Positions 45,823 to 58,213 of a stretch of 64,000 nt of DNA are shown piece by piece (position 1 is the first letter of the stretch; each line of letters starts with the position of its first letter). The DNA is from Xiphydria camelus (lineage: Eukaryota > Arthropoda > Insecta > Hymenoptera > Xiphydriidae): contig OY783198.1 of NCBI GenBank assembly GCA_963678675.1, positions 19,330,684 through 19,394,683 on the forward strand, read 5' to 3'. The notes beneath the pieces were generated by a model. That model made no database searches, had not been told where the DNA came from, and saw only the letters and a program-made list of their open reading frames with translations. A program made the translations under genes and the position numbers.

Positions 45823-46054
45823 ATACCGAGAAAACAGTTTATTCGCGGTTAATAAACATTTTATTGTATCAAGTAAATATTCGCTAACTATTACAATCGA
45901 TATTTATTTGGCACAATTAGATCCTTCGAGACAACCATTTGAATGAAATAAAGATTTTAATAATTGACTTATATTTTCTAGTCCTAGCGAAATATTTATT
46001 TCGTCGTATCTGAAATGACATTTATTAACTATTAATAAACTTTTTTCTCAGTAC
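45823..46054. mobile_element. MITE family F, copy 4
   Basis: Left TACCGAGAAAACAGTTTATT, right AATAAACTTTTTTCTCAGTA. Interior GAGACAACCATTTGAATGAA and CGAAATATTTATTTCGTCGT. TA at both ends. Confidence 0.85.
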
Positions 46055-47059
46055 AGGTCGAAATACGATCTTTGACAATATATTCCAGGCATTTTACCCA
46101 ACGATTTATGGATTACGAGACAATCGTGATTTACATAAACGAATGCCTCGTTTTGACACTGTTCGTTGTTTCGTGGTGCAGAAATGTAAATTTTAATTAA
46201 AGCCTTTTCGTCGGACCATCATTCATTCTACAGGAAATCGCCGTAAATTGAGATTCCGGTCTTTTCGCGCAATAAATAAGCGATATTAGATAAGTGCAGG
46301 TAATACGGTCAATTCAAATTGGCCCCTCATTGCCGTCAGGTCAGGCTTGCCATATATTGCCTGCACTTACCTCCCGCGCGAGATAACAATTGCGATAAAC
46401 GTAGATTATCGCGCCGTTCGATTCGCCCGCGCGAAACGCAACGCTACGCGATCGTTACTCCCGTCATTGCGTTACGATCGCTTCTCCGGTACGGATCGGA
46501 GCTGCCGGAGGAGCTAAAAGCGAGAGTCACGCCGTCGAGATAAATGAGCCTCCTGATTTGAGCGCGTGCCGGCGCTCCTCTTCCTCCCCGCCGTGGCGTT
46601 CCCACCACCCCCGCTGCGGACCAACTCCTCGGACTGCACGTCGGCGAAGGCGGATGATTCGGAGAGTCATGTGACCCGTGATTAGCGCAACAATGGAACG
46701 CACTCGTGGAGGAAGCCGTGAAACGAGGGCGACGAACTTCCTCTCGCTCCGTCTACCGTATATAACCCCGTGCTGACGTATCGCGTTGCGTCCGGGTTGA
46801 TAGACCGGAATCTCAAGTGTTGCGGAACGATTTAAACGACGCCAGGGAGGCGAATGCGTCTCGGCGCTCGAATTCTCCTTACGCGTGTCAATCGATGCAG
46901 TTTTTTTTTGCAGGGTCTACATTATTTTCTACGGCAGATGATTCATACATTATTATCGCAAACTATTTTGGTACCTCTCCCTTATTTATAAGTTCCAATA
47001 ATACATCACCGATAGGCAAAATACTCGCTGATATATATAATGCTGTACAATCTGCGAGA
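46055..47059. other. No gene seen
   Basis: AT-rich to about 46320, then CpG-rich to 46860. Short frames only. Confidence 0.35.
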
Positions 47060-47321
47060 GCACCGAAAAAACAGTTTATTAATTGTTAATAAATGTAATT
47101 CAGAATACGGCGAAATAAATATTTCGTTAGGACGAGAAAATATATAATATATTAGTAATTATTAAAATGTTTATTTCATTCAAACGATTTCTTCGATGGA
47201 TTTAATCGTATCAAATAAATATCGCAACAGTTAACGAATATTTACTCGGTTCGACACAACGTTTATTTCGCCAAATTCAAATAAGCATTTATTAACTACA
47301 AATAAACTGTTTTCTCGGTGA
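47060..47321. mobile_element. MITE family F, copy 5
   Basis: GCACCGAAAAAACAGTTTAT to AATAAACTGTTTTCTCGGTG. A full-length copy: AATACGGCGAAATAAATATT at left is mirrored by AACGTTTATTTCGCCAAATT at right. Confidence 0.87.
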
Positions 47322-48077
47322 GAGAAGCAGTGTGTTTATATTTAAAAAAAACTACAACGAAATGCGAATCGCATTTCACACACTACTATGTAAGAATAAT
47401 TCAACCAACTTTCACATAAATTCAAAGGGAAAACAGTCATGAAAACGTCGAGTCATTACCTCTCGATGGAGTAACACGCAATAATCCCCGCACTCGATAA
47501 TCTCGAATCCCGATATCCGACGATCCTCGAAAGCATTAGCATCGCCCGGTCGAACGTCAGAAAACGCTTCCGCGTGTAGGTACGATCCCCCGCGCAATTT
47601 ATTCTCCGGTGTACCGTCGACGCGCAACGCCGTATCTCCCTCGCGGGGTCTCCCGAAAGCAGTTGAGGATGATCGGTTCCGCGGCGGGGGCCGTAAACAA
47701 CGCCGTCGCGGGAGCGTGACCAATAGCATTGTGATCGTAAAGAAATTAGAGGGGCAGTATAATGGCTTCCGGGTACGGTGCCTTCCGTTTGGCATACATC
47801 TTCCACGGCCGTCGTCCGTAGGCACCGTCGACCCTTCACGGTCTCCGCGCGGAAGCGCCGCATTTGTCTCCGTCCCGCCCGCTTCCGAGCCGCGCGCGGC
47901 CTTTCTCCTCTCGACGTGCAAATTTCGTCCCGACAATCACGCCCAATCGATATCACACCTCCTTTCGATGCGCGACATCCGCGAACTTAAATCCCGAAAT
48001 GTTTTCTTCCGTCGTTTGTGTGGTGGAGAGAGCTTTCTCGGTGAGGGAATTATAGTCGGATCTCTCTCCCGCGATGT
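47322..48077. other. GC-rich stretch with no supportable gene
   Basis: Overlapping frames on both strands across 47412-48132, none with a recognisable domain. Confidence 0.4.
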
Positions 48078-48236
48078 CACACTGAGAAAAAAATGTATTT
48101 ATTCCAACCGAAATGTTTGGGTGGAAGATTAAATTTCGTCGAACTAACCATTGCGTGGTTTGTTGGACTGTATATATAGTTGGAATAATTAAATTTTTGT
48201 CGTTTCACACATTCAATAAAATTCTTTTTTCAGTAC
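48078..48236. mobile_element. Short MITE Q
   Basis: Left CACACTGAGAAAAAAATGTA and right AATTCTTTTTTCAGTACC, the common terminal motif of the window. Interior ATTCCAACCGAAATG is mirrored by TAGTTGGAATAATT. About 158 bp. Confidence 0.7.
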
Positions 48237-48340
48237 CTAGATGAAAATCAATTCAACTTTACTGCTTTGTTAAATGAAATCGAATTGGATTGTTTCGACA
48301 AAAGTTTTTGCCGTATGAACGGCGCAAGTATTGCGTTAAC

Positions 48341-48525
48341 TGCACCGAGAAAAATAATTGTTTGATTTAACTAAACTTTGAAGTAACGGGCGTCCAACTA
48401 AATGCACACGTAGTTACTCGAACAAATATTTAGTTGAAGGTGTTGAGTATCTATAATTGCCTCAATTAATTTTGAATTACTCAAACTACATATTTGTTGA
48501 AATAACTGTATTTTAGTTGGCCACC
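48341..48525. mobile_element. Probable MITE R, right end uncertain
   Basis: Begins TGCACCGAGAAAAATAATTG, the common left motif. The interior AACAAATATTTAGTTGAAGG is mirrored by ACATATTTGTTGAAATAACT-type words. The mirror-image terminus was not found, so the right border is approximate. Confidence 0.5.
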
Positions 48526-49649
48526 CGAGAGGTAATGGTTTGGACATTTTTGTTTTCGACGCACTATTTGAGATACCTCTTCGTACATTTACTCACAATA
48601 CGGGGAATGTTCGTTGTGCAAGTCGCATTACAAATTGCCAATTTTCAAATTTCCACAAATAGATATACATACGTTTTATCCTCGAAACGTCGTATTCAAA
48701 GGTCCGTCGAGAACATCGAGTCAAATTGAGAGGGGAGACCGCGGGAAATCCGACTGTAGGCACAAAAGAACGCATTCGGAACGACCCACGCGTACTGAGA
48801 TTTTCCGCGGGCGGAAACGCGTGTGACGATGCGTGTCACGACGACAAACAGCGCGCAATCAGCACCGGCGCGTGCATCGGATACGCGCGCGCGTATACGC
48901 CGTCGCACCGCTGTGTGTTTTGCAGCGGCGCGTGTGTTGACAATGGCGCGTTATTGCGTGCCAACCAATACGCAAGGGCACTGTGACCATTCGCACCTGC
49001 GGCACAATCACCGCTACATCGCTCTAAATATCACCACGATTGATCGGGTATCTTCGGGGTTGCACGGATATTCGCGCAAGGGGATGGAATTAACTTTCAT
49101 CGACGCAGAGTATATCGATAGACAGAGAGTATAGTGCAGCGTAATTTTTCTCGTTAGATCTCGTTTAGTTACGGCTTGGTGACGGCAATATAATGATGGT
49201 TCTTAATCGTCTTTCATTGTTAAAGCCCTTTTTTAATTCTCGATCTTCTCTATAAATCTGAACCAGTAAAAATAGTTGAAAATCAATATATAGACATTGA
49301 AATCCAGCCGATATAAGGTTACTGTGACTTCAGTAACCTTCTGTTCACTAGACTTTAGCGACTTCCCTAATTTAGATTTAGAGTTTTTAACATTCGCTGA
49401 AATGCAAATTCTCATCTCGAGAGACAATAATTTTAACCTAAGCTCTGGATATGACACGAGAAATCAATAATTATTTTAAAATCGTTTAAAATTAATTATT
49501 TAATAGGAATCGATAATTATTTAATAGGTATCAATAAATATTAATTAAAAATCGATAATTACTTAATGGAAATTAATAACGTAGCGTTTAAAAATGTGGT
49601 AAGTACAGCTGGGTTTCAAGGACTCGAAAAAAGTGACGCTCCACTTTAT
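48526..49649. other. No gene seen
   Basis: CpG-rich 48720-48990, then AT-rich. At 49480-49560 the words ATAGGAATCGATAATTATTTA recur loosely (AATTATTTAATAGG twice), a degenerate short tandem. GGTTACTGTGACTTCAGTAACC near 49317 is a small perfect hairpin. Confidence 0.4.
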
Positions 49650-49882
49650 CACAGAAAAAAATTAATCGTAGCATTTACACAGTTTGTTGTACATTTCGGG
49701 ACAAGGCCAATTTATTGTTACGACAACTACAATTTTAATAAAAATTCTAGTAAAACTTGTCAAAGTTGCAGGCACTGCTATAATTTTTACCAAAATTGTA
49801 GTTAACGTAACAATAAAAAAATTGGCTCTGTTCTGAAATTCACAACAAACTTTGTAAACGTGACTATTTATTTCTTTCCGTA
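49650..49882. mobile_element. MITE family C, copy 6
   Basis: CACAGAAAAAAATTAATCGT to GTGACTATTTATTTCTTTCC plus GTA. Interior GGGACAAGGCCAATTTATTG and AAAATTGGCTCTGTTCTGAA. Confidence 0.85.
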
Positions 49883-51102
49883 ATATGTCTATCTTCGCTA
49901 ACCGAAGATACTCGATAAAATCGAAAAGGGATCCTCGTTGAAATCACGTCGAAAGGGTTGCGCGACCGTTACCTATACGAATCGGAAGAGCGGTCGACGC
50001 GCATTCGTTCGTTCCTCCGTTTCGAGCGCAACCCCGGCCGCCGCCGTGCGTTCCGATTGATCAACACTGCCGCCGAATCAGATTCCATCGACACGGGCGT
50101 ATTGATTGGCAATCAGCGCAGTCGCGCGCGCGAGCAACCGGGACAAAATGCAGATGCGCGTATTCGCACGAAGCCCGCGAACTCTCCGGATTCCACGGTG
50201 GATTTATGTAACTCGGCGGGGCCCCCCGTTAATTCCGCGCAAACCGAGCGACGCATCGCGCGCCCTGAAATCTACGGAAAACTCATAGAAGCGGAACCGA
50301 GGCGCCGGGGATTCCGCGAATACCCGGCACCTCCTTTCGCGTCGGCCGACGAGACACGCTGCACAGTTCAGCGCGGAGGGCGTGGGACCAACCCGGTTCC
50401 CGTAACCGCGTGCGCGAAGCGGGTTTAGCGCGCCGGAACCGCCGCGCGGACGCATCGGAGGGTGGCGAGGAAAAAATTAGAGATGGAACCGTAAAAGCGC
50501 AGGGTACGTAGGAGGCAGAAACGCGCGGACGCAAAGAAAGAGAGAGAAAGAGAGCCGCGGAGCTCCTGGCGTTTGCCAAAGCGGAAAATCGGCGGTTCAA
50601 TCAGCGCGCGTACGAAGCAGAAAATCGAGGGGGAAGGAATGCGCGAGGAGGTGAGCGCGACGCGACGATTCAGCGGAGACCCCGCGGGGATGCCTCGTGA
50701 ACCCGGGAGCGTAACGGAGAATGCTCGCGCAGAGGCCTTTGGAATCGCACGGTTTTCCGGGAAGAGGATCGGGCGCTGCGCGCTTGCTATCGACTTTTAC
50801 GAGGTTCCCTATTAATCCCGGGACGTTCATCTTTCGAGGTAGCAAAGCGACTCGTCCGCGCGGTACGATTCGAGTCGCTGGACTCGCCGAAGGAACGAGG
50901 CTGCGAACGTAATATTCGTTTCTTCGTTCCGCATCGGCGATCGACGCCGACAGTGGCTCTTGGAGATGTTATTCGTCCGTCCCCGGTTGTGATTTAGATG
51001 GATCTTCCTTTAGAGACTTCGACTCGTTCAAATTGTTCGGGAATGACGGGTTTTGCTTATTCGTAGTGGTTACAGTTCTTTGAAGGAAGATAGACAATAA
51101 AT
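49883..51102. other. CpG-rich stretch with no supportable gene
   Basis: Compositional frames on both strands (for example plus 49958-50428). No repeat recognised. Confidence 0.4.
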
Positions 51103-51352
51103 CGGTTATCGAATGAAAAAAAATATCCACATTTTTTAACTCAATTTGTAATCCGTCTATATGTATATTCAATGGCAAAAAATAATGTCCAAAAAGATAA
51201 TTATTAAAGTTATATAACCTTCTCGTCTTCGTTATATAACTTTGCGGATAATTATTTTTCGTACATTTATTTTCTGTATGACATTGAATATGACAGATTA
51301 CAAATTGAATTAAAAAAATATGAATATTTTTTTATCCGATAACCGAATAACC
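51103..51352. repeat. Long palindrome, ~115-bp arms, 12-bp loop
   Basis: The left arm runs CGGTTATCGAATG.. through CAATTTGTAATCCGTC, TATTCAATGGC and AGATAATTATT to GTTATATAAC. The right arm returns GTTATATAAC, GATAATTATT, GACATTGAATATGACAGATT, ACAAATTGAATTAAAAAAAT and ATCCGATAACCG. The loop is CTTCTCGTCTTC. Arms are roughly 80% matched with small gaps. A minus frame (50969-51178) overlaps its left arm but is not recognisable. It could be a MITE of a family otherwise absent here. Confidence 0.85.
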
Positions 51353-51972
51353 GAATAAAATATCATTGCGCATCTTCTTTCAACGAACTGATAGAGTGCA
51401 TTTCTCTCTGCTGTGTTATGATGTCATCGGAAAGCCGTGAGAGAGATGCACTTATGCCAAGCAACATGTCGTAAAGAGATGAACTTGCAACACTATGACG
51501 TGTGCTGCATTTTTAATCATCATTTTCCAGCTTAAATAAGGCCGAAAATGAAAAGTGAAAAAATGCGGGACCAGTAATTTCTTCCAAATTTGTCAAATCT
51601 TCAATAAATCTCACATTAGTGAGAGAACCAAATTCTAATTCATATAGTAACGTTGATAAGGTCGTTATGAAACTTGATCTATGTCGATTCCGGACCATTC
51701 TGACGTATGCACCATTTCCAAACAGTTTCTAAACACAATATGTGCCCGCTGCTCGCAGCCGCAGTAATTCGTGATCTTAGAATCTCGGTGCGTTTACGAG
51801 ACGCGCATGACTCCCGACAATAGTCGACTCGCGGTCGCCGCCTGCGTTATCGCCGGCAACGGTGATTCGCGGTTTTAGAAACCTCGCGTACCGCTTTACG
51901 AGTCGCGTGTGCGTACCAAGAGAGGAGAGTCGATGAACGACAAAGACGATTTCCAACTATACCTAAACGACA
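51353..51972. other. No gene seen; one small hairpin
   Basis: A stem GTGCATTTCTCTCT/AGAGAGATGCAC spans about 51394-51454 with a ~32-nt loop. No other structure is seen. The minus frame 51513-51698 (61 codons) is not recognisable. Confidence 0.4.
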
Positions 51973-52250
51973 TACACTGGGAGAATTAATTACTAGTGCC
52001 AAAAAAATGTTTTCTTTAATCAAAAACACAATATAATTTCAGAATCAAGCTATGGTTTTCCTCGTGCAAGAAAATACTTGACAGGCTCGAATAACTGTTT
52101 TTTTCTTTGCGCAGAAAGAATTTCTTGCTCGCATGAATCAAGAATATACATTCTTCTATAAAGAATCTATATTTTGTAAAATTTCTAAAATCATATGTTC
52201 TTCATTCAAGAAACACTTTCTTGCCACTAGCAATTATTTCTCTCAGTGTA
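51973..52250. mobile_element. MITE family A, copy 5
   Basis: TACACTGGGAGAATTAATTA to CAATTATTTCTCTCAGTGTA. Interior CGTGCAAGAAAATACTTGAC and GCGCAGAAAGAATTTCTTGC. TA at both ends. Confidence 0.87.
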
Positions 52251-53143
52251 CAGTCGACTATTGTCGCTATCGCGCCGCGGCGATTCGTCATCCGGGCGGT
52301 CATCCTCGAGAAGATGAAGAAGAAGAAGAAGAGGAAGAGCCTGCCGGGTCTCGACCCCGAAGCGCGGAAAAAGTGAATCGACTCTCCCGCGGAGAGAGGA
52401 TCGATTCGAAGCGTCGATAAAGGGTGGAAGGCCGTGCGTTCACGCACGAAGGGTCGCCCGCTCTTTCTATTCACCGTGGTAAGCTTTCCTCTCGGCGAGA
52501 TAAGCCGGATCCGACCCCGGAGGTGATCACCGATAGCCTGGCCCCGGCCAGGGACGACCTAGCCGCGCGAGAGAGCGTCCCACTCCCAAATCCTCTTTTC
52601 CCTCGCCGTACGACGGCGGCGGACACCTACGTGGCCCGCGCCGCCGAACTCGGACTCCTTTATAACCTGTTAAATGAACTTCCCGTTCTTTTATTGTTCG
52701 GAGAGGGTCATCGGTGCAAATCTCACCAGACCGATTTACGAGCGGCCCGCGGATTTGCTCCTTCCTCCGCTCCGCAGCCGAGGCGCCGCGCGACTTCTCG
52801 ACTGGTGGATCTGGGATCCATTAACGACGGTGAAGTTCCGCGGCGAGATGAAATCCTCCGCCCAGCGCGGAGATCCCGCTTTACGCGGGTATCGTAAACT
52901 GGGACTGGTTCGAGACGGTTTTAATATTTACATCGCGCTCTCTTTCCGATTTCCCGTGACGGACTGCGCAGTCGGATGAATTTGGCATGGGTATGTGGTA
53001 TCATGTTGAACCTTCTTTAATATCACTGTAGCGTCAATGAGTTATTATTTTTAACCTTCGAAAGTAGAGTACCTACTCAGCCAGAATTAGTAAATTGATC
53101 CATTTTTTCTTCACGTGCTGTTTCGAACGTGCGAAAGTATTAG
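52251..53143. other. GC-rich stretch with no supportable gene
   Basis: AGA-rich run at 52311-52339. The frame 52424-52897 is open but overlapped and without domains. Confidence 0.4.
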
Positions 53144-53442
53144 TACACACCGAAAGAAATAATTGTCAGTGTACCAACGAAATATTTTTTTCAGTGAAAG
53201 GCATGATACAGTTCCAGGATAAAGCCGTGATTTTCTTTGTATGAGAAAATATTTGACAGGCTTGAGTAATTGTCTTTTTTTTAGCGCAATGAGAATGTTT
53301 CGTCCCGACGAAGGTATTCTTGAATCAAGAATATATTATATTCTTCGACCAAGAATCTGTATCTATTCTCAACAATTAAAAAAATCATGTATCTTGGTTT
53401 AAGAAATATTTTCTTGATCCTAGCGATTATTTCTCTCAGCAT
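53144..53442. mobile_element. MITE family A, copy 6
   Basis: TACACACCGAAAGAAATAAT to GCGATTATTTCTCTCAGCAT plus A. Interior TATGAGAAAATATTTGACAG, GACGAAGGTATTCTTGAATC and AAGAATCTGTATC. Confidence 0.85.
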
Positions 53443-54358
53443 AGATACGAGGTAACAATCGCATCCGTTCTTTCATTTCATCCCTCTTCTCTTGTCAATC
53501 CGAATTTCGCCTTCACCCTCGCATATCGCGGCCCCGGGAATAGGCAATTTCAATCCCGACCCGAACGATCTCCACGCCACGTAAATCGATCGGATCGTGG
53601 CTCGAGAGAGTGTATCGCGAAAAATAAATAATTCGAGAATGACGTACCGGACTCTCGCCGCGCAGCTAAAATGTAATTAAAGCGGCGAGCACCTTCCCGA
53701 CGGGATGGGGGGGCTAACGAGTGGTGGAATGCCGCTTCACCGAGGGAAAGGAAGAAGAGTGAACGAGTGAGAGAGAAAGAGAGAGAGAGAGAGGATGAAG
53801 GGAGAAAAAGGCTCTTATCGAAGGACAGACAGGGCGCGGCGGCGCGGTGTTTGCCCAGTAGCAGTTTCCCAAACCATCGCCATTAATAACCAGCGAGATT
53901 ATACGCTGCTGCGCGCTGTTGCTGCCCTCGTAGCTGCCTCGACGAACGAAGGAAGAGGCCTAAGGACGCGCTGCGCCGAGCCGCGCCGTAACCAAGCTGC
54001 TATTTAATATCGCTTAACCCACCTAACCGCCTAAAGGCTCCCACCGACTATTCGCTAATTTGCTCGGAATGCAGTCCGACGGATCGCGCATGCCCAATTT
54101 CATTGCGTTTCTCTTAATTAGCCCCGTCCCCCCCTCGGAGCCCTCGAATTATCGGCATAGAGATGGGTATATCTCGTCCCGGTTACTTTGTTGCCAGAAA
54201 CGTAGTCGTATTCTCGCGATTTAAACGTGCACTCGGGTTACGAATCTGGATGATATCGAAAAAAATATTCAGGGACTTTGGTAGTACTTTAGGGTACAGA
54301 TACTAGGTATTTAGTTGGAAATAATGCTGCAGCAATATTTCCAGTACACAATACAACA
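53443..54358. other. No gene seen
   Basis: GA run at 53768-53793. GC-rich with short frames. Nothing else recognised. Confidence 0.4.
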
Positions 54359-54650
54359 CACACTGAGAGAAATAATTGCTAGTGTCGAAAAAATGTTTCT
54401 TGAGTCAAGAACACACGATCTTACACATTTTTTAAAATACATACATATTTTTGATCGAAGAATTATATTTTTCTTTGAAGAATACCATCACATAGGAACA
54501 AGAACTTCTTTTTGCGGAAAAAAAAACAATTACTCAAGCCTGTCAAATATTTCCTCGCACGAAGAGAGCCACGGCTTGCTCCTGAGAAATTGTATATTTT
54601 TAATTCAAGAAAATATTTTTTTGGTATCAGCAATTATTTCTCTCGGTGCA
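54359..54650. mobile_element. MITE family A, copy 7
   Basis: CACACTGAGAGAAATAATTG to CAATTATTTCTCTCGGTGCA. Carries CGAGGAAATATTTGACAGGC in reverse and the usual AAGAATTATATTTTTC block. Confidence 0.86.
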
Positions 54651-55551
54651 CGATACCACAACACATCGAAGGAATAACACCTCCCGCTGACTTCCTCCAT
54701 CCTCACCACCTTCCTACCATCTATATAATAGAGTTGTTCCCCGTCCAAATTTTCTTCTCCCCGATTCCCCAGTCAAATGCAGCTTCGGTCCCTCCGAAGC
54801 CTGCATCGCTTACGTACTTCCATCATCCGGTTATCGCGCGATACTCGCTCTCGAACGGGACACCGTTTCTACGAGCATATGTACGCGTGTATACCCACCG
54901 CTATTTACACTCGTTACTCGTACACATCTCGAGATATGTCCGCAGGGGGTATCATCGAGCGAGAGCTGAAAAAAGAAACCGTCTCTCGCTCCCCCCCCCC
55001 CCCTCCACCTCCACCGCCGCCTTCCTCCTCACGAATCTGATAGGAACGAGAGGCCCCCATCCGTACGAGAGTAACACCGGTAAACACGGAATGTAGGCAT
55101 CCCGGCGACCGGACCGCGGCCCTGAGAGCGGAGCGGTGACCGGTGTCCGTCCGGTGGCGGTATTTGGACAGGCTGTCGGGCCAGCCCCTGGAACATCGCG
55201 AGCAACAAACAGTACAATACGATATTACAATCCACAACAGCAACGAACGGCAGGTACAACGCAGTGACAGCGCAACATATCAAGCGCCGAGACCTGACTC
55301 TCCCTCTCTATCTGCCTCCCAAACGATCTTCCTCTCTCTCCCTCTCTCTCGTACTCTCTCACATATGGCGCCCCTCTTTGCCTCTCTCTCTCTCTCTTCT
55401 CGCCGGTTATCTGATTGGCCGGATCATTAATCACCAGTCACCGCGCGGCAGCCCTGTCCCATCGCTCGGTCGAACTGTAGAATCGAACTCTCCGGGGTGT
55501 GTGTGCGCGCGCGCGCGCGCGTGAGTCGATACGAACCATTAATTTATATTT
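54651..55551. other. GC-rich stretch with no supportable gene; host flank of the 3.4-kb transposon
   Basis: A run of 13 C at 54991-55003 followed by CCT/CCACC words, a CT run at 55381-55399 and GT/GC alternation at 55497-55522. Frames overlap on both strands. The last four bases, ATTT, are the transposon's target duplication. Confidence 0.45.
55548..55551. other. Target-site duplication ATTT, left
   Basis: ATTT directly before the terminal GAGGGGC, repeated at 58918-58921. Confidence 0.85.
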
Positions 55552-55582
55552 GAGGGGCTTGGAGTGAAAAGTGACAATATCC
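55552..55582. repeat. Terminal inverted repeat, left (31 bp)
   Basis: Starts GAGGGGCTTGGAGTG and is an exact reverse complement of 58887-58917. Confidence 0.95.
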
Positions 55583-55758
55583 AAGAAAGCGATTTTTCAG
55601 GAAAAGGAAAAAATCGAAAACACAAAAGTTTCACACTGAAACTTCTCGTCTATTGCACCAAGTGTTGGGAACGCGACCCGATAGACGACTCCGGGCGATG
55701 TCTGAATCAGTCGGCGCGCATGCGCGTAGATTTGATTATGATAAACTGCATTCAAGGT

Positions 55759-55785
55759 GGATATTGTCACTTTTCACTCCAAGCC
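55759..55785. repeat. Subterminal inverted copy of the TIR core, left side
   Basis: GGATATTGTCACTTTTCACT followed by CCAAGCC, the orientation of the right terminus but lying 200 bp inside the left end. It may be a second transposase-binding site or a remnant of an internal end. Confidence 0.85.
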
Positions 55786-55925
55786 GATGTTTTCTTTCCG
55801 TTTTCGCCCAGTTTGATCAGCTGTGATGATGTAAAATCGAGTGTAATTCATACTAAACACTGAAGTTAACGTTGAGAAAGAATTTTACGGCAAAATAGTA
55901 ATGTATTCGCAAAAATCTTGATTTT

Positions 55926-55931
55926 TTTATT
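55926..55931 (-). terminator. Putative poly(A) signal AATAAA for the transposase
   Basis: AATAAA on the minus strand about 95 bases after the stop codon at 56024, within an AT-rich tail. Confidence 0.55.
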
Positions 55932-56023
55932 TCGAAAAAAAAAATGAAAAATTTAACAAACATGGTTGAAAATACTTGGGAAAAAAATAGATAAGAGTAC
56001 AATAGTTTCGATTACTTCTTACG

Positions 56024-58026
56024 CTAAACGATTAAATCAACCGACTCGTTGAGTGGGACACAATCAGGGTCGTCTACATTTTCAGCTTCCAGATCCATAT
56101 CTTCGATTTCAACTGTCTCATCCAAAACCGTTCTGTAAAATTGGAGCCGATTGTCTGTTCTCCAATCATCGCCGAAGTGCTTTTTTAATAACTTCTCAAC
56201 ATCGCTTTTTTTTTCTTTTTTAAGGCTGTTTCCTTCGGCAAGTGTAGTAAGGCGAATATCCCTCGGCGTTTTCTTACGAATACAAACAGAACCATAATTT
56301 GAAACATCGTGGTAGTAATGCGGCTCTCCTTTTATTTCGATCATGGCAGGATTTGTTGGTTTTTTTTTCAACATTATTCGTTTAACCTTGGAAATTTGAA
56401 ATGGCCATGTTTGTGTATGCTTGATAACACCCTTCATACCGCTTTTGAAATCGTATATCTTTACTGACGGCGACACTTCGATAACTTCACCAACATTCCC
56501 AATAATCGTGAGCAGCTCCTTCGGATCCGTAATCATCTCGTATCTCTTTAATTCACGTTCAATTTTTCCGAATACGCGGTCCGGGGGTATGAAACTATGA
56601 CCAGTTACTGGAAAAATTAGGCATACGTCTTCGATATTAGCTGGAGCATACTTTGAAAACCAATACATCACCATAGAAACGAAAATCGTGTTCTTATTTT
56701 GCCCGCCGCAGCCATCAGCCATCAAACGAACTCGTTTATAATTTTTCAAATCAACGGATTGCAGCAAATGGAAAATACAAGATGCGATGAGATTGGCGTT
56801 CTTTTGGTACTGATTTTCAAACCAACAGAAGCTTTTTACATTTTCTTTAGTTAGAGTTGATTTCGAATGCCCGATGACTGCAGTAAAATTGTATAAGTAT
56901 AGCTGGCGCGAATAATATGCAGCGCTGTCCTGCACCTTTGGAAGAGGCTGGTTTTTCTCACAATCAAAGGAAACCAAAAATAAATCTTTATCGGCATCTC
57001 GTAGGTACTCGAAGAAAGCAGCAGCACGTTTTTTATGAATATCCCTGGAGGCAATGAGCTCGCTTTTCTTTTCTTCATCTACAACAGATAATCATTCGAA
57101 ATAAATAAAACGAAATGAACAAAATAACATTGAGAGTTGATTTTTATCAGTGTATTACCTTTTTCTTTATTAATTCGTTCTTTGAAGCTCAAGCACGTCG
57201 AACACACATCGCTGGCCGGCGAACCAAACCCAAAATTCATTTCAGTGTTGAAAACGAACCGAAAATACGATGATTTTACACCCTCCAGCTGCGTCCACTC
57301 CGAATACATCCGATACAGCTTCTCAATATTCAAGTCACAACTGAGATACCTTCTAACTGTCTGGCTGCGACAGTAATGTGACTCTTTTGATGGAAACTGC
57401 GACATGAATAGTTTTATATCTTCAGTTTGAAGAGCAGATCGTTCCTTGACAGATTGTGCAACACCGCCTCTTCTTTCGTTCAAATCACTATTTTCCATGT
57501 ACCGTTTGGCGATATTGTTCACCCGACGACGCGAAATATGCAAAATATTTAAAAATGCGGGCTGGCATATTTGAACTAACGCATGTCTACTATCCCGTAC
57601 GAAAAATTTAGTGCGGACTAAGCACGGCGAGTATTTTCTGTCTTCGTCTTTCACACGTTCTCTGATAGGAGGACTTATTTCGAGATGTTTGAGCAGAAAA
57701 AGGTTCTGAGATTTACGATCCTTGTACTTGTAGAACATTTTATGGAAATTGTAAACTTCCAACGCCGTGAGAGATGAACAACGAAAAGCCGCTTCTTTTT
57801 TTGGATGAGTGCAACGTGGCCGTACCGGTGGAAATGCTGGTAAATATCTAAAATGAGAAACGAATACAATCAACTCGAAATGAACATTATCACAGCGTGA
57901 ATGAGATAAATTAGCTCTGAAGTGTATTCTGTCGTCTTACCTTAGTCTCTTCTCTTTTGCTTGCTTCCATTCCCCCGGCCGAGGTGTTTTTTTCCGAGAT
58001 ACACTATTTCTCTTCGAGTTACCCAT
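56024..58026 (-). CDS. Transposase, DDE-type, three exons, 609 aa
   Basis: Exons are 58026-57941, 57847-57159 and 57078-56024 (86, 689 and 1,055 bp). The introns of 93 and 80 bp have good borders: AAG|GTAAGA..TTTTAG, and AAAG|GTAATA..GTTGTAG. The joined length is 1,830 bases, divisible by three, with no internal stop. The ATG at 58026 is the first in frame after a stop 33 bases upstream. The N-terminus is basic (KRNSVSRKKTPRPGEWK). Before the core is a paired cysteine motif (SDVCSTCLSFKE, end of exon 2). Exon 3 carries SFDCEKNQPLP (D297), then AAYYSRQLYLYNF, MADGCGGQNKN (D380) and TGHSFIPPDRVFGKIE (H419, D425, E432). This order resembles an uncharacterised transposase-derived family common in insects. 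Its role would be cutting and joining at the GAGGGGC termini. The C-terminus is acidic. Superfamily assignment to Sola is inference from the 4-bp duplication. It could be another DDE family. Confidence 0.88.
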
Positions 58027-58113
58027 TTTTAAAGTTACAAAAATGCGTGAATATCAACAATAATCCATAAACTTTTAGAATATTAACGTGATTTTTAACC
58101 AACAAAATAGCAA

Positions 58114-58213
58114 ACTGCAGAACTGTATCAGAGAATAACTATATAGAGAAGGGAAACTTAACAGCTGTTACTTTGTTCTCGGGAAGACAACGGCGGCCAT
58201 GTTTTGATTGGTA
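58114..58213 (-). promoter_or_regulatory. Transposase promoter (CCAAT, TATA)
   Basis: On the minus strand, GTACCAATCAAAACATGGCC (ending near 58213) is followed about 60 bases on by CTTCTCTATATAGTTATTCT (TATATAG near 58139-58146). This lies about 110 bases upstream of the transposase ATG. The ~100-bp block is repeated inverted at 58519-58620, which supports it as a functional unit. No transcript evidence. Confidence 0.6.
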
